Source: JANLYQ01 sp031365725
Lineage (GTDB): Bacteria; Actinomycetota; Actinomycetes; JACCUZ01
Reading direction: 5' to 3'
Assembly (NCBI GenBank): GCA_031365725.1
Contig: JANLYQ010000019.1
Location: 1-64,000, forward strand
DNA length: 64,000 nt
Shown one piece after another: positions 24,403 through 33,446 of this stretch. The notes beneath the pieces are model-generated. The model saw only the letters and a list, made by a program, of their open reading frames with translations, had not been told where the DNA came from and made no database searches. The first letter of the stretch is position 1. The number at the start of each line of letters is the position of its first letter. The translations under genes and the position numbers were made by a program.

Positions 24403-25390
24403 CCCCGGGCTCGTCCGCGACATCGTCGGCGCAGCCGTGCAGGCCCCGTCAGCGCACAACGCGCAACCGTGGCGATTCGTCGCGCACGGTGACGTCATCG
24501 AGCTCTGGGCCGACCCGTCCCGTGCGTTGCCGGTGCTCGACCCACATGGCCGTGCGGCGCACCTCAGTTGCGGCGCCGCCCTGCTCTTCGCTCGAGTCGA
24601 CGCGGCCAGCAAGGGTCTCTCCGGCCAGACCGCGCTCCTGCCGGACCTGTCGAAGCCGGACCACCTGGCCGATCTCACCCTCGGGACGGGCCGGGTCGAG
24701 CCCGAGCTGGCTACCCTCCGACCGGCCATCGACACCCGACACACCGATCGCGGAACCTTTGACGAGAGCACACCCGTGCCCGCCGACCTCCTCCGGGCCC
24801 TCGCCGACGCCGTGCAGGTCGAGGGCTCCTGGCTGCGGGTCGTCAGCAACACCAGTGACTCGGCAGCTGTCGCCGTGCTGCTGTCACGGGCGGACGACGT
24901 CCAGTCGGCGGATCCGGACTACCGGGCCGAGCTCGGCGCGTGGACCGGACGATCGGACGACAGCCCGGACGGCGTGCCCTCGTCTGCGGTGCCGACGGTG
25001 GCCCCGTCCGAGCGAGGCTCGAACTACCGGCTGCGCGACTTCGACACCGACCGAGAGGCCGCCGGGCCACGATGGGCGGGTGAGCCACCACTGCCTGAGC
25101 ATCCCGCGGTCGTCGTCCTCGGCACCGCCGACGATGACGCGGCAGCGTGGCTGCGCGCCGGCGGCGCCCTGGGTCGGTTGCTGCTCACGGCAACGGCGTC
25201 CGGCCTGGCCGCCTCTCCGATGACGCAGGCCCTGGAGGTGGACGACACCCGGGCCCGACTGGTCCAGGAGCTCGGCCTGGTCGGGCATCCGCAGATGGTG
25301 CTACGGATCGGGTTCCGGCCGGCGGACGACTCGCCCCCGCTCGGGCACTCACTGCGACGACCGGTGGACGAGATCCTCGAGATGCGCTGA
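24395..25390 (+). CDS. Acg-family nitroreductase-fold protein
   Basis: 331 residues from ATG 24395, which overlaps the devR-like stop. It begins DIVGAAVQAPSAHNAQPWRF, the classic nitroreductase FMN-pocket start, and later has THRGTFDE-like and AGGALGRLLLTATASGLAASPM segments. Length (about 330) and a two-half architecture match the Acg proteins (Rv2032, Rv3131), which bind FMN but are thought to sequester it instead of catalysing reduction. In M. tuberculosis these genes belong to the DosR regulon. Lying between regulator and kinase genes reinforces that link. Confidence 0.85.
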   Translation: MSDPGLVRDIVGAAVQAPSAHNAQPWRFVAHGDVIELWADPSRALPVLDPHGRAAHLSCGAALLFARVDAASKGLSGQTALLPDLSKPDHLADLTLGTGRVEPELATLRPAIDTRHTDRGTFDESTPVPADLLRALADAVQVEGSWLRVVSNTSDSAAVAVLLSRADDVQSADPDYRAELGAWTGRSDDSPDGVPSSAVPTVAPSERGSNYRLRDFDTDREAAGPRWAGEPPLPEHPAVVVLGTADDDAAAWLRAGGALGRLLLTATASGLAASPMTQALEVDDTRARLVQELGLVGHPQMVLRIGFRPADDSPPLGHSLRRPVDEILEMR

Positions 25391-25394
25391 GCGG

Positions 25395-27113
25395 GTGGAC
25401 GAGCAGCCGACCCTGCCCAAGGCACCGGGCAGCTCACAGCTCCCGGACGCCATGCGCCTCAAGCTGGACGACCTTCTGCGCCAGCTCATCGATCGCGCGC
25501 AAGAAGTGCTTCGCACCGAGGGTCGCCTGCAGGGCCTGGTCCGCGCCACCCAGTCGATCACGTCCCATCTCGACCTCCCGACCCTGTTGCAGCACATCGT
25601 CGTGGAGGCGCGGATCCTGATCGGTGCGCGCTACGCGGCACTGGGCGTCGTGGGTGACAACGGGCTGCTCACCGAGTTCGTGCACGACGGGATGGACGCG
25701 GAGACTGTCGCGCGGATCGGTCATCTCCCGACGGGGGGCGGCTTGCTGGGCGAGCTGATCACGCGGCCGGTGCCGCTGCGCCTGGCCCATCTGTCCGACC
25801 ATGCGTGTGCGGTCGGCTTCCCACCCGGGCATCCGCCGATGACCTCATTCCTGGGTGTGCCCGTCCGCATCCGCAGCCAGGTCTACGGCAACCTCTACCT
25901 GACCGAGAAGGCTGATGGGACGGACTTCACCCGCGAGGACGAGGACCTTGCCCTGTCCTTGGCGGCTGCGGCTGCGGCTGCCATCGACAACGCGCGCCTC
26001 TACGACACCGTGGCCCGTCGTGAGCACTGGCTCCAAGCGGCCAGCGCCCTCACCAACGATTTGATGCGCATCGAGGACCGCGACGAGGCCCTGGCCCTCG
26101 CGACGCTCGCCGTCCAGACTGCGGCTGAGGCCGACCATGCCGCCGTACTCGTCAGCGACGGGGCCGGGGTCATGCGCTTCGCAGCCGCGGTGGGACCGGA
26201 TGCTGACCGCGTCATCGGGGTGGCTCCTCCGGAAGGCTCACCGGTCCTGCTTGCCGCCCGCGAGCGACGTCCGGTGTTGTTCGACGACCTGCGCGAGCAC
26301 GACGAGATTCACGGTCCCATCAAGGACCTCGGGATCGGCCCGATGCTCGCCGTGCCTCTTGCCGCGCAGGACCAGGTGCTCGGAGCGTTAGTGCTGGGAA
26401 ATCGCCCTGGTCGGGCCATCTTCACCCCGCAGGACGTGCACATGGTGCAGGAGTTCGCGACCCAGGCAGCGCTCGTGCTCCTGGTCGCTGCCTCGCGTGC
26501 AGCCAGCAAGGAGCTCGACCTCGCCGAGGAACGGGCCCGCATCGCGCGGGACCTGCACGACCACGCGATCCAGGGCATCTTCGCCGTCGGCCTGGGCCTC
26601 AACGGGCTCTCCCTCAAGGTCGGCGGGACCGACGGTGAGCGCATGATCGAGCTCGTCGATCAGCTCGACGATGCGATCAAGTCGATAAGACGCAGCATCT
26701 TCGCCCTGCAACGACCTGTCGGCTCAGACCCCGGGCTGCTGGCCCGACTCGGCCGAGTCGTCGCGCGTGCGACAGAGACCCTGGGATTTGCTCCCGTATT
26801 GCGGACCCACGGTGACCTCGACGGCGCAGTCTCCATGGACGTGGGCGATGACCTGCTCGCCGTCGTGGCCGAGTCTCTGTCCAACGTGGTGAGGCATGCC
26901 GGGGCCACCAGCGTCGGCGTGTCGGTACAGGTGGGACTCGACCTGGTCCTGGAGGTCCACGACGACGGTGTCGGGATCGGTTCACCCACGCGAACGAGCG
27001 GCTTGGCCAACATGCGCAGTCGGGCCGAGCGGCACGGTGGCAGTTGCGAGATCGGAGTCGGAACAGCGGGCGGCACGTCGATCCGCTGGGCAGTACCACT
27101 GACAGGGGACTGA
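25395..27113 (+). CDS. devS: DevS/DosT-like sensor histidine kinase with two GAF domains
   Basis: 572 residues. GAF-A spans about 55-200, GAF-B about 225-365, then a HisKA_3 dimerisation helix with His388 in RIARDLHDHAIQGIF, and an HATPase domain with NVVRHAGA and DDGVGI. In GAF-A the FPPGHPPMTSFLGVPVR stretch puts His146 where DosT His147 and DevS His149 bind haem, so a haem oxygen/NO/CO sensor is likely. No transmembrane segment is seen, so it is soluble. GTG 25395 starts five bases after the nitroreductase stop. Its partner is the regulator encoded upstream. Symbol given by similarity. Confidence 0.88.
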   Translation: MDEQPTLPKAPGSSQLPDAMRLKLDDLLRQLIDRAQEVLRTEGRLQGLVRATQSITSHLDLPTLLQHIVVEARILIGARYAALGVVGDNGLLTEFVHDGMDAETVARIGHLPTGGGLLGELITRPVPLRLAHLSDHACAVGFPPGHPPMTSFLGVPVRIRSQVYGNLYLTEKADGTDFTREDEDLALSLAAAAAAAIDNARLYDTVARREHWLQAASALTNDLMRIEDRDEALALATLAVQTAAEADHAAVLVSDGAGVMRFAAAVGPDADRVIGVAPPEGSPVLLAARERRPVLFDDLREHDEIHGPIKDLGIGPMLAVPLAAQDQVLGALVLGNRPGRAIFTPQDVHMVQEFATQAALVLLVAASRAASKELDLAEERARIARDLHDHAIQGIFAVGLGLNGLSLKVGGTDGERMIELVDQLDDAIKSIRRSIFALQRPVGSDPGLLARLGRVVARATETLGFAPVLRTHGDLDGAVSMDVGDDLLAVVAESLSNVVRHAGATSVGVSVQVGLDLVLEVHDDGVGIGSPTRTSGLANMRSRAERHGGSCEIGVGTAGGTSIRWAVPLTGD

Positions 27114-27142
27114 CCAGCTGGACCTCCGTTCTGCCTTCTCAC

Positions 27143-28030
27143 TCATTCGTGGCGCGGCACGACCGCCACCGCACAGGTCGCCAGGTGCAGGACGCCGTGG
27201 CTCACCGAGCCGAGGAGAAGACTCGTCATCGATCCGCGTCCTCGGCATCCGACGACCAAGAGCTGTGCCTCTGCTGCGGCTCCGGTAAGTGCACGCACCG
27301 GGTGGTCGTGCACGACCCGTGAGTGCACGACGACCCCGGGGTACGTCGCCGACAACGTGTCGAGCGCAGCCCGCAAGACGTCGCGTGCCCGCACGAGGAG
27401 CTCCGCCGTCTCGTCCCGGAGCGGGAACCCGGCTGCCATGACGTGCGGCGCGAGAGGATCGGTCCAGGCCAGAACTGCAGTCAACGACGTCCCCGACTCG
27501 GCGGCCTCACGAAACGCCCACTCGAGAGCTGCATCGGAGAGCGCCGTGCCGTCAACACCGACGACGATGCCTACCCCACTCGTGATCTGGGTGGGGACGG
27601 CGACAACGGGACAGTGGGCGTAGGTGGCCACGTTCATCGTCGTCGATCCAGCCAGCAGGGTGCTCAGCGCGCTGACGCCGTGCGAGCCGACGACGACGAT
27701 CTCTGCACGCTCCGACTCGGCGATGAGAGCCGCCTTGGCGGAGTTCGATGCGAGCTCGGTCTGGATGGACAGGTCACGAGCGATCGACCGGGCTTGTTGC
27801 AGCTGCTCGTGCAGCAGACGCGTGGCGGTGACCTCACGCTCCCGCGTGAGCGTGGGGAGCGAACCGCCTCCGATCATCACGTCGCTGAAGGCAGGGTCAA
27901 GGGCATGCACCAGCCGCACCGGTGCGCCCCGCCGGGCGGCGTAACGCAACCCCCACGCCAGCGCCTGATGTGACCCCGCCGAGCCATCGACCCCGATGAC
28001 CACCGGGAGCACGCTGGTGTCTGTACTCAT
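27143..28030 (-). CDS. Universal stress protein, tandem UspA domains
   Basis: 295 residues in two UspA domains (about 8-145 and 155-293). Each starts with a VxGVDGS loop and carries an ATP-binding signature: GSHGVSALSTLLAGSTT in the first and GCRGRGSMTSLLLGSVS in the second. Tandem, ATP-binding Usps of this length are a hallmark of the mycobacterial DosR regulon (for example Rv2623), where they slow growth. It converges on the sensor-kinase gene, 29 bases away, and follows the next Usp gene by 63 bases, with no evident DosR box of its own. Confidence 0.92.
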   Translation of the reverse strand: MSTDTSVLPVVIGVDGSAGSHQALAWGLRYAARRGAPVRLVHALDPAFSDVMIGGGSLPTLTREREVTATRLLHEQLQQARSIARDLSIQTELASNSAKAALIAESERAEIVVVGSHGVSALSTLLAGSTTMNVATYAHCPVVAVPTQITSGVGIVVGVDGTALSDAALEWAFREAAESGTSLTAVLAWTDPLAPHVMAAGFPLRDETAELLVRARDVLRAALDTLSATYPGVVVHSRVVHDHPVRALTGAAAEAQLLVVGCRGRGSMTSLLLGSVSHGVLHLATCAVAVVPRHE

Positions 28031-28093
28031 CGAATCCTCCGTGTAGCACTAGGGTGCCGAAACCTTCGTCAGCCCGCCCGCTGGGATCGCACC

Positions 28094-28975
28094 TCAGACA
28101 GTCCTGTCTGGATCACTGGTGACAGACCGCGGGACGACCAGGACCGGGCACGGCAAGGCAGCAAGCACGGCATGACTGACGGAGTCCAGCGTCATGCCGG
28201 CCAGAGCCATCGGCCCCCGGGAGCCGATCACGAGCATCCTGGCTCCGACAGCCTGGTCGATGAGGGCTGATGTAGCCGGCTGGTCGGTCAGTGTCCGTTC
28301 TACTGTCACCGTGGGGTCCGCGACGGTGACTGTGGCCACCAGGTCAGCGCAAAGGGCAGCTGCCCGCGCATGGGCCGACTCAGCGGTCTCTCCGTTCACT
28401 TGCCGGTAGGCATGCAGCACGGTGACGTGACCGGACGGAGAGGCGTAGGTCTGCGCAGCCTCGATGATCCTGGCGGCCTCCTCGTCCGGCTCCGCGATAC
28501 CGACAACGATGTGTCGCACGCCGGAGGTCTCGCGCAGAGGTGTGTGCACCGGCACGACCAGGACCGGGCAGGCCGCGGCCCGCAAGAGCTGCTGGCTGGT
28601 GGTGTCCATGGCGAAAGCGGGTCGTTCACCGGGGCCGTGTGAACCCAGGACCAGAAGCCGGCAGCCCGCCAGGGTCGCCTGCACATCGGCTGCGCTCGGC
28701 TGGTCGAGGGTCCGGGTGGCGATGGACACGTCTGGTCGCCGATCACGTTCTCGAGCTGCGGAGTCGCGGAGGGTGTGCTCCATCCGCTCGACGGCGTACT
28801 GCATCTCCCGACGACGGGCCTGGACCGTGAGATCTGGGTTGTCGACGTCGTGCACCAGCGCCACCACCAGGAGAGGTACGCCGAGACGGGCCGCTTCCTC
28901 GGCCGCTGCGTCGACCAGACGCTCAGCATGGGGGTGGCCGTCGTGAGCGACCACCACTGGACCCGTGGTCGTCAT
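28094..28975 (-). CDS. Universal stress protein, tandem UspA domains
   Basis: 293 residues. ATG 28975 overlaps the stop of the pyruvate phosphate dikinase gene (ATGA), so it is translated with it. Domain one begins VVVAHDGHPHAERL, not the usual GVDGS, and has GSHGPGERPAFAMDTTSQQL. Domain two has VVGIAEPDEEAA and GSRGPMALAGMTLDSVS. The altered first loop suggests weaker nucleotide binding in the N-terminal half. Usp proteins act in the cytoplasm in stress survival; the partner or ligand is unknown. Confidence 0.88.
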   Translation of the reverse strand: MTTTGPVVVAHDGHPHAERLVDAAAEEAARLGVPLLVVALVHDVDNPDLTVQARRREMQYAVERMEHTLRDSAARERDRRPDVSIATRTLDQPSAADVQATLAGCRLLVLGSHGPGERPAFAMDTTSQQLLRAAACPVLVVPVHTPLRETSGVRHIVVGIAEPDEEAARIIEAAQTYASPSGHVTVLHAYRQVNGETAESAHARAAALCADLVATVTVADPTVTVERTLTDQPATSALIDQAVGARMLVIGSRGPMALAGMTLDSVSHAVLAALPCPVLVVPRSVTSDPDRTV

Positions 28976-31725
28976 CGGCTGTCCGTGTCCGGGGCACTGC
29001 CGGCGACCGTCCGCAGCACCGTTGCCCGGCCGGCCTCGAGGCGAGCGACCGGCACCCGCCATGGGGAGCAGGACACGTAGTCGAGGCCCACCGAGTCGAA
29101 GAAGCGCACCGACGCCGGGTCGCCGCCGTGCTCGCCGCACACGCCGACCTCGAGCCGAGGGTTGACCGCTCGGCCCTCCCGGGTGGCGAAGCGGACCAGA
29201 CGTCCCACACCCGCCTCGTCGATCTCGGCGAACGGGTCGGTCCGTAGCAGACCTGCCGCGCGGTAGGCCGGCAGGAACCCACTCTCGGCATCGTCGCGGG
29301 AAAGCCCCCAGGTCGTCTGGGTGAGGTCGTTGGTGCCGAAGGAGAAGAAGTCGCACTCGACCCCAAGCTCGGCGGCCGTGAGTGCGGCCCGCGGCAGCTC
29401 GATCATGGTCCCCAACGGGATCGTCGGCGCGTCGACGCCCCTGACTGCGGCCACGGCCGCGATAGTGCGCTGCACCAGATCGCGGACATGAGCCAGCTCG
29501 GCAGCCTCCGCCACGAACGGGATCATCAGCTCGGCTCGCGGCCGTCGTCCCTCGGCGCGCAGGTCGAGCACCGCCTCGGTGAGCGCGCGCACCTGGACCT
29601 CGAGGACCTCGGGCACGACGATGGCCAGCCGCACACCGCGCAGCCCCAGCATCGGATTGCTCTCGTGCCAGTGCTCGACCGCCGCCAGCCGGGCGCGCAG
29701 CAGCGGGTCTACCGCGCCGGCCATTTCCTGCTGCGCGACGGCGACCGACAGGGCGGTCAAGTCGGGCAGGAATTCGTGCAGCGGCGGATCGAGCAGCCGC
29801 ACCACGACAGGCAGCGTGTCCATCGCACGCAGCACGTCCAGGAAGTCGTTGCGGTGAAGGCTCTGCAGCCGGGCGAGAGCCTGGTCTCTCTCGTGGTCGA
29901 GAACAATGTTCTCGACCACCGCCCGACGGTCCCCGAGCAGCGTGTGCTCCGTGCGGCAGAGTCCGACCCCTTGAGCGCCGAGCCGTCGGGCTAGAGCAGC
30001 ATCGGCTCCGCTGTCAGCGTTCGCCCGCACCGAGAGAGCGGCCTGATTGTCCGCGTGAGCGAGGAGACGCCGGACCGACGCCGCTACTACATCGTCACCG
30101 GCGGCTCGGCCGGCCTCGATCGCTTCCGCGACGGGACTCGCGCGCACCGCCAGCTCGCCGACGTACACGTCCCCGGTGCTGCCGTCGACCGAGACGACGT
30201 CGCCCTCCTCGATCCGGATGTCGTCGCGTCCCGTCACTGACCGCTCGACCAGGTCGATGTGCAGCTCGGCGGCTCCGGCCACACAGGTGCGACCCATGCC
30301 GCGGGCGACGACGGCGGCGTGTGACGTGACTCCGCCCCGCGCCGTGACAACAGCAAGAGCGGCCACCATGCCGGCCAGGTCATCGGGGCTGGTCTCAGGT
30401 CGCACGAGCACCACCGGGCGCCCAGAGGCAGCCCAGCTGACGGCGGTGGCTGAGTCCAGCGCCACCTGACCCACTGCAGCCCCCGGGCTCGCGGGCAGTC
30501 CGGTCGCAAGGGGCTGGGCGACTGCATGGACGGCGAAGGTGGGATGCAGCAACGTCTCCAGCTGCGCGCCCTCGACCCGCCGCAGGGCCTCGTCGAGAGT
30601 GATGCGACCCTCGTCGACCAGGTCGCAAGCGATCCTGAAGGCGGCCGCGGGGGTGCGCTTGCCGATCCGGGTCTGCAGGATCCAGAGCCTGCCCTCCTCG
30701 ATCGTGAACTCCACATCGCACAGGTCGCCGTAGTGGGCCTCGAGTCCGGCCAAGTGCTGCAGCAGCCGGCGGTGCGAGTCGGCGTCCAGCTCGGCAAGGC
30801 TGGCCAGTGAAAGCGTGTCGCGGACTCCAGCGACGACGTCCTCCCCCTGGGCGTTGGGCAGGTACTCGCCGAACGCCCCCGGCGCCCCGGTGGCCGGGTC
30901 GCGGGTGAAGCACACCCCGGCCCCCGATCGCGCCCCCGCGTTGCCGAAGACCATAGCGACGACGTTGACGGCCGTGCCCAGGTCCTCGGCGATGCCTTCG
31001 CGACTTCGGTAGAGCCGGGCCCGCGGTGAGTTCCACGACGCGAATACCGCTCGGACGGCCTCGTCCAGCTGCTCGTGGGGATCCTGCGGCAGGTCGCGGC
31101 CGGAAGAGGCGACGAGGATGGCCCGGAACTCCGCCACGAGGGCGCGCAGCGTTGGTCCGTCGAGGGCAGCGTCGTCAGGTACGCCGGTCCGTTTTCTGGC
31201 CCGGGTAAGAGCCGCTTCGAACAGGTCACCCTCCACGCCCAGCACGGTCCGGCCGTACATCTGGACCAGCCGGCGATAGCAGTCCCAGGCGAAGCGCTCG
31301 CCGGATCGCGCCGCCAGGCCGACGACGCTGCGGTCGGTCAGCCCGATGTCGAGCACCGTGTCCATCATGCCCGGCATCGAGAAACGGGCGCCGGACCGGA
31401 CGGCGACCAGCATGGGGTCGCCCGGGTCGCCCAAGCTGCGTCCGGTGGCTTCCTCCATCTGGTGCACGTGATGAGCCACCTCAGCGGCCAGGCCCTGCGG
31501 GAGGACTCCGGAGCGGAGGTACTCGCGGCACGCCGCGGTGGTGATGGTGAAGCCGGGCGGGACCGGCAGACCCAACGACGTCATCTCGGCGAGTCCGGCG
31601 CCTTTCCCGCCCAACAGGTCGGCCATGTCGCGGCTGCCGTCGGCGAAAGCCTGCGCCCATCGTGCGGCGGTGACAGTGGCCGGCGGAGCCGACGATCGCG
31701 TGGTCGAGGAGACGGTGTCGGTCAT
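28972..31725 (-). CDS. ppdK: Pyruvate, phosphate dikinase
   Basis: 917 residues, the usual size. The enzyme interconverts pyruvate, ATP and phosphate with phosphoenolpyruvate, AMP and PPi. The ATP-grasp domain starts with LLGGKGAGLAEMTSLGLPVPPGF (38-60) and has RSGARFSMPGMMDT. The swivelling domain carries His469 in GGVTSHAAVVARGMG. The barrel domain ends with the acid-base Cys in GVCGEHGGDP. In fermenting or starved cells the reaction can run towards pyruvate, yielding ATP from PPi and PEP. It overlaps both its neighbours (alcohol dehydrogenase and Usp) by four bases, so the three form one translational unit. Confidence 0.95.
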   Translation of the reverse strand: MTDTVSSTTRSSAPPATVTAARWAQAFADGSRDMADLLGGKGAGLAEMTSLGLPVPPGFTITTAACREYLRSGVLPQGLAAEVAHHVHQMEEATGRSLGDPGDPMLVAVRSGARFSMPGMMDTVLDIGLTDRSVVGLAARSGERFAWDCYRRLVQMYGRTVLGVEGDLFEAALTRARKRTGVPDDAALDGPTLRALVAEFRAILVASSGRDLPQDPHEQLDEAVRAVFASWNSPRARLYRSREGIAEDLGTAVNVVAMVFGNAGARSGAGVCFTRDPATGAPGAFGEYLPNAQGEDVVAGVRDTLSLASLAELDADSHRRLLQHLAGLEAHYGDLCDVEFTIEEGRLWILQTRIGKRTPAAAFRIACDLVDEGRITLDEALRRVEGAQLETLLHPTFAVHAVAQPLATGLPASPGAAVGQVALDSATAVSWAASGRPVVLVRPETSPDDLAGMVAALAVVTARGGVTSHAAVVARGMGRTCVAGAAELHIDLVERSVTGRDDIRIEEGDVVSVDGSTGDVYVGELAVRASPVAEAIEAGRAAGDDVVAASVRRLLAHADNQAALSVRANADSGADAALARRLGAQGVGLCRTEHTLLGDRRAVVENIVLDHERDQALARLQSLHRNDFLDVLRAMDTLPVVVRLLDPPLHEFLPDLTALSVAVAQQEMAGAVDPLLRARLAAVEHWHESNPMLGLRGVRLAIVVPEVLEVQVRALTEAVLDLRAEGRRPRAELMIPFVAEAAELAHVRDLVQRTIAAVAAVRGVDAPTIPLGTMIELPRAALTAAELGVECDFFSFGTNDLTQTTWGLSRDDAESGFLPAYRAAGLLRTDPFAEIDEAGVGRLVRFATREGRAVNPRLEVGVCGEHGGDPASVRFFDSVGLDYVSCSPWRVPVARLEAGRATVLRTVAGSAPDTDSR

Positions 31726-32786
31726 GTTGCGGCACTTCCGGCCTTCGTCATGACGACCTTGAGTGCCCCGGTGTCGGCTGCTCGACCGAACACGTCATAC
31801 GCCTCGACCATCTGGTCGAGCTCGAAGGTGTGCGTGACCAGAGCGGACACCTCGAGCTGGTGGTGGGCCAGCAGGCGCAGCAGCATCGGTGTGGTCGAGG
31901 TGTCGACCAAGCCGGTGGTCAGTGTGATGTCCTTGATCCACAGAGACTCGAGATGCAGGGTGGCCGGCGCGCCATGCACACCGATGTTGGCGACCCGGCC
32001 GCACGGCCGGACCAGTTCCGTGCAGAGCTCGAACGTCTCCGGCGTTCCCACCGCTTCCATCACCACATCAGCCCCGAGACCGTCGGTGAGGTCGTCGACA
32101 AGGCCCTTCGGGTCCGAACCGCCCTCTCCGGCCAGGACCACGACGTCGGCCCCAGCCCGCTTGGCTGCCTCCAAGCGCGCGGGCACCCGATCGACGACGA
32201 CGATGTGCGTGGGGGAGAACAAGCGTGCCGTGAGCACGGCCGCGAGTCCGATCGGACCGGCCCCGACGATGACGACGGTGTCGCCGGGACGGACCTGCCC
32301 GGAGAGGACACCGACCTCGTAGCTGGTAGGGAGGATGTCTGCGAGCATCACGGCACTGGCGGCCGAGAGCGTGGCCGGAAGTGCGTGCAGCGCGTTGTCA
32401 GCGAACGGCACCCGGACGTACTCTGCCTGGACTCCGTCGATCAGGTGTCCCAGAACCCAACCGCCACCGCCGAGGCACTGCCCGTACCGGCCCTCCCGGC
32501 AGAACCTGCACCGCCCGCAGCCGGTGATGCAGGAGACCAGCACCCGGTCGCCCGGCTGTACCGACCGCACACCACGTCCGATCGCGACAACAGTCCCAAC
32601 GGCCTCATGACCAAGGATCCGTCCGGGTTCGACCTCGGGTACGTCCCCTTTCAGGATGTGCAGATCGGTGCCGCAGATGGTGACGGCATCGACACTGACG
32701 ATGGCGTCGAAGTCGTCCTTCAGCTCGGGGTCCGGGACCTCGTCCCAGGACATCTGACCGACACCGTGATACACGAGTGCGTGCAT
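31722..32786 (-). CDS. Zinc-dependent alcohol dehydrogenase
   Basis: 354 residues of the medium-chain dehydrogenase family. The catalytic zinc site uses Cys38 in TICGTDLHI and His60-Glu61 in GHEAVG; the structural zinc uses Cys90, 93, 96 and 104. The NAD(P) loop is VVIVGAGPIGLAA. It resembles Adh/threonine-dehydrogenase-like enzymes that reduce acetaldehyde or other short aldehydes and regenerate NAD+, but the substrate is not certain. ATG 32786 has the site GAGG-CAG nearby. It is the first gene of the adh-ppdK-usp unit and lies 113 bases from a DosR-like box shared with a divergent PPOX gene. Confidence 0.9.
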   Translation of the reverse strand: MHALVYHGVGQMSWDEVPDPELKDDFDAIVSVDAVTICGTDLHILKGDVPEVEPGRILGHEAVGTVVAIGRGVRSVQPGDRVLVSCITGCGRCRFCREGRYGQCLGGGGWVLGHLIDGVQAEYVRVPFADNALHALPATLSAASAVMLADILPTSYEVGVLSGQVRPGDTVVIVGAGPIGLAAVLTARLFSPTHIVVVDRVPARLEAAKRAGADVVVLAGEGGSDPKGLVDDLTDGLGADVVMEAVGTPETFELCTELVRPCGRVANIGVHGAPATLHLESLWIKDITLTTGLVDTSTTPMLLRLLAHHQLEVSALVTHTFELDQMVEAYDVFGRAADTGALKVVMTKAGSAAT

Positions 32787-32898
32787 GATCTGCCTCCTCA
32801 GAGCGTTGCGGCGGATCGGCGAATGCATCCGACGCTGTCTACAACTGCACGCTAGGCCGGCCGCAACGACTGGCGGCAGTGCCCGAGGTCAGGACCAC

Positions 32899-32916
32899 TC
32901 GGGACCTTTGGCCCCG
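32899..32916. promoter_or_regulatory. DosR-like box between adh and a PPOX-family gene
   Basis: The core GGGACCTTTGGCCC matches GGGACTWWAGTCCC at 11 of 14 positions and is nearly palindromic (cgggacc / ggccccg). It sits 69 bases before the rightward PPOX-family gene and 113 bases before the leftward adh-ppdK-usp operon, so one site could serve both. Confidence 0.55.
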
Positions 32917-32984
32917 CCAACACGTATCTTCGGCCTCTTTGCCCAGCTGTGGCTGAGGGGCTTGTCTGACCGTAGGAGGACCCC

Positions 32985-33446
32985 ATGACATCTCAACCGC
33001 AGTCGGCAGCCGTCGAGTCGAGCACCTGCTGGCGCCTGTTGCGCAGCACGGACCTGGGTCGGCTTGCGGTGACCGGTCGTGAAGGACCAGACATCTTTCC
33101 CGTCAACTTCGCGGTCGACGGTGGCACCCTCGTCTTCCGCACCGCTCATGGCACGAAGCTCGAGGCCCTGACTCAGCATCCCACCGTGGCCTTCGAGGTC
33201 GACGGTCATGACGAGGCTGCTGGCGAGGCATGGAGCGTGGTGGTCAAGGGTCGCGCCGAGCAGGTCCGCGGCTTCGTGGGACTGCTCGACACCTCCGAGC
33301 TCGAGATCTATCCCTGGGAAGCGGCACCGAAGGCGCAGTTCGTGCGCATCGTCGTCGACGACATCAGCGGTCGCCGCTTCCGCAAGGCCGACCCTCGTCG
33401 CTGGGACGATCCACTGACCGGCATCGAGCATCGCCCCTACGACTGA
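32985..33446 (+). CDS. Pyridoxamine 5'-phosphate oxidase-family (flavin split-barrel) protein
   Basis: 153 residues. The features are LLRSTDLGRLAVTGRE, FPVNFAVDGGTLVFRTAHGTKL, a FEVDGHDE loop and GWSVVVKG-type strand (here AWSVVVKGRAEQV). It is a paralogue in architecture of the protein at 23295; both belong to the small PPOX-like family that binds FMN or F420. AGGAGG lies six bases or so before ATG 32985. It lies behind a DosR-like box. Its last 83 bases overlap the end of the convergent P-type ATPase gene. Confidence 0.87.
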   Translation: MTSQPQSAAVESSTCWRLLRSTDLGRLAVTGREGPDIFPVNFAVDGGTLVFRTAHGTKLEALTQHPTVAFEVDGHDEAAGEAWSVVVKGRAEQVRGFVGLLDTSELEIYPWEAAPKAQFVRIVVDDISGRRFRKADPRRWDDPLTGIEHRPYD

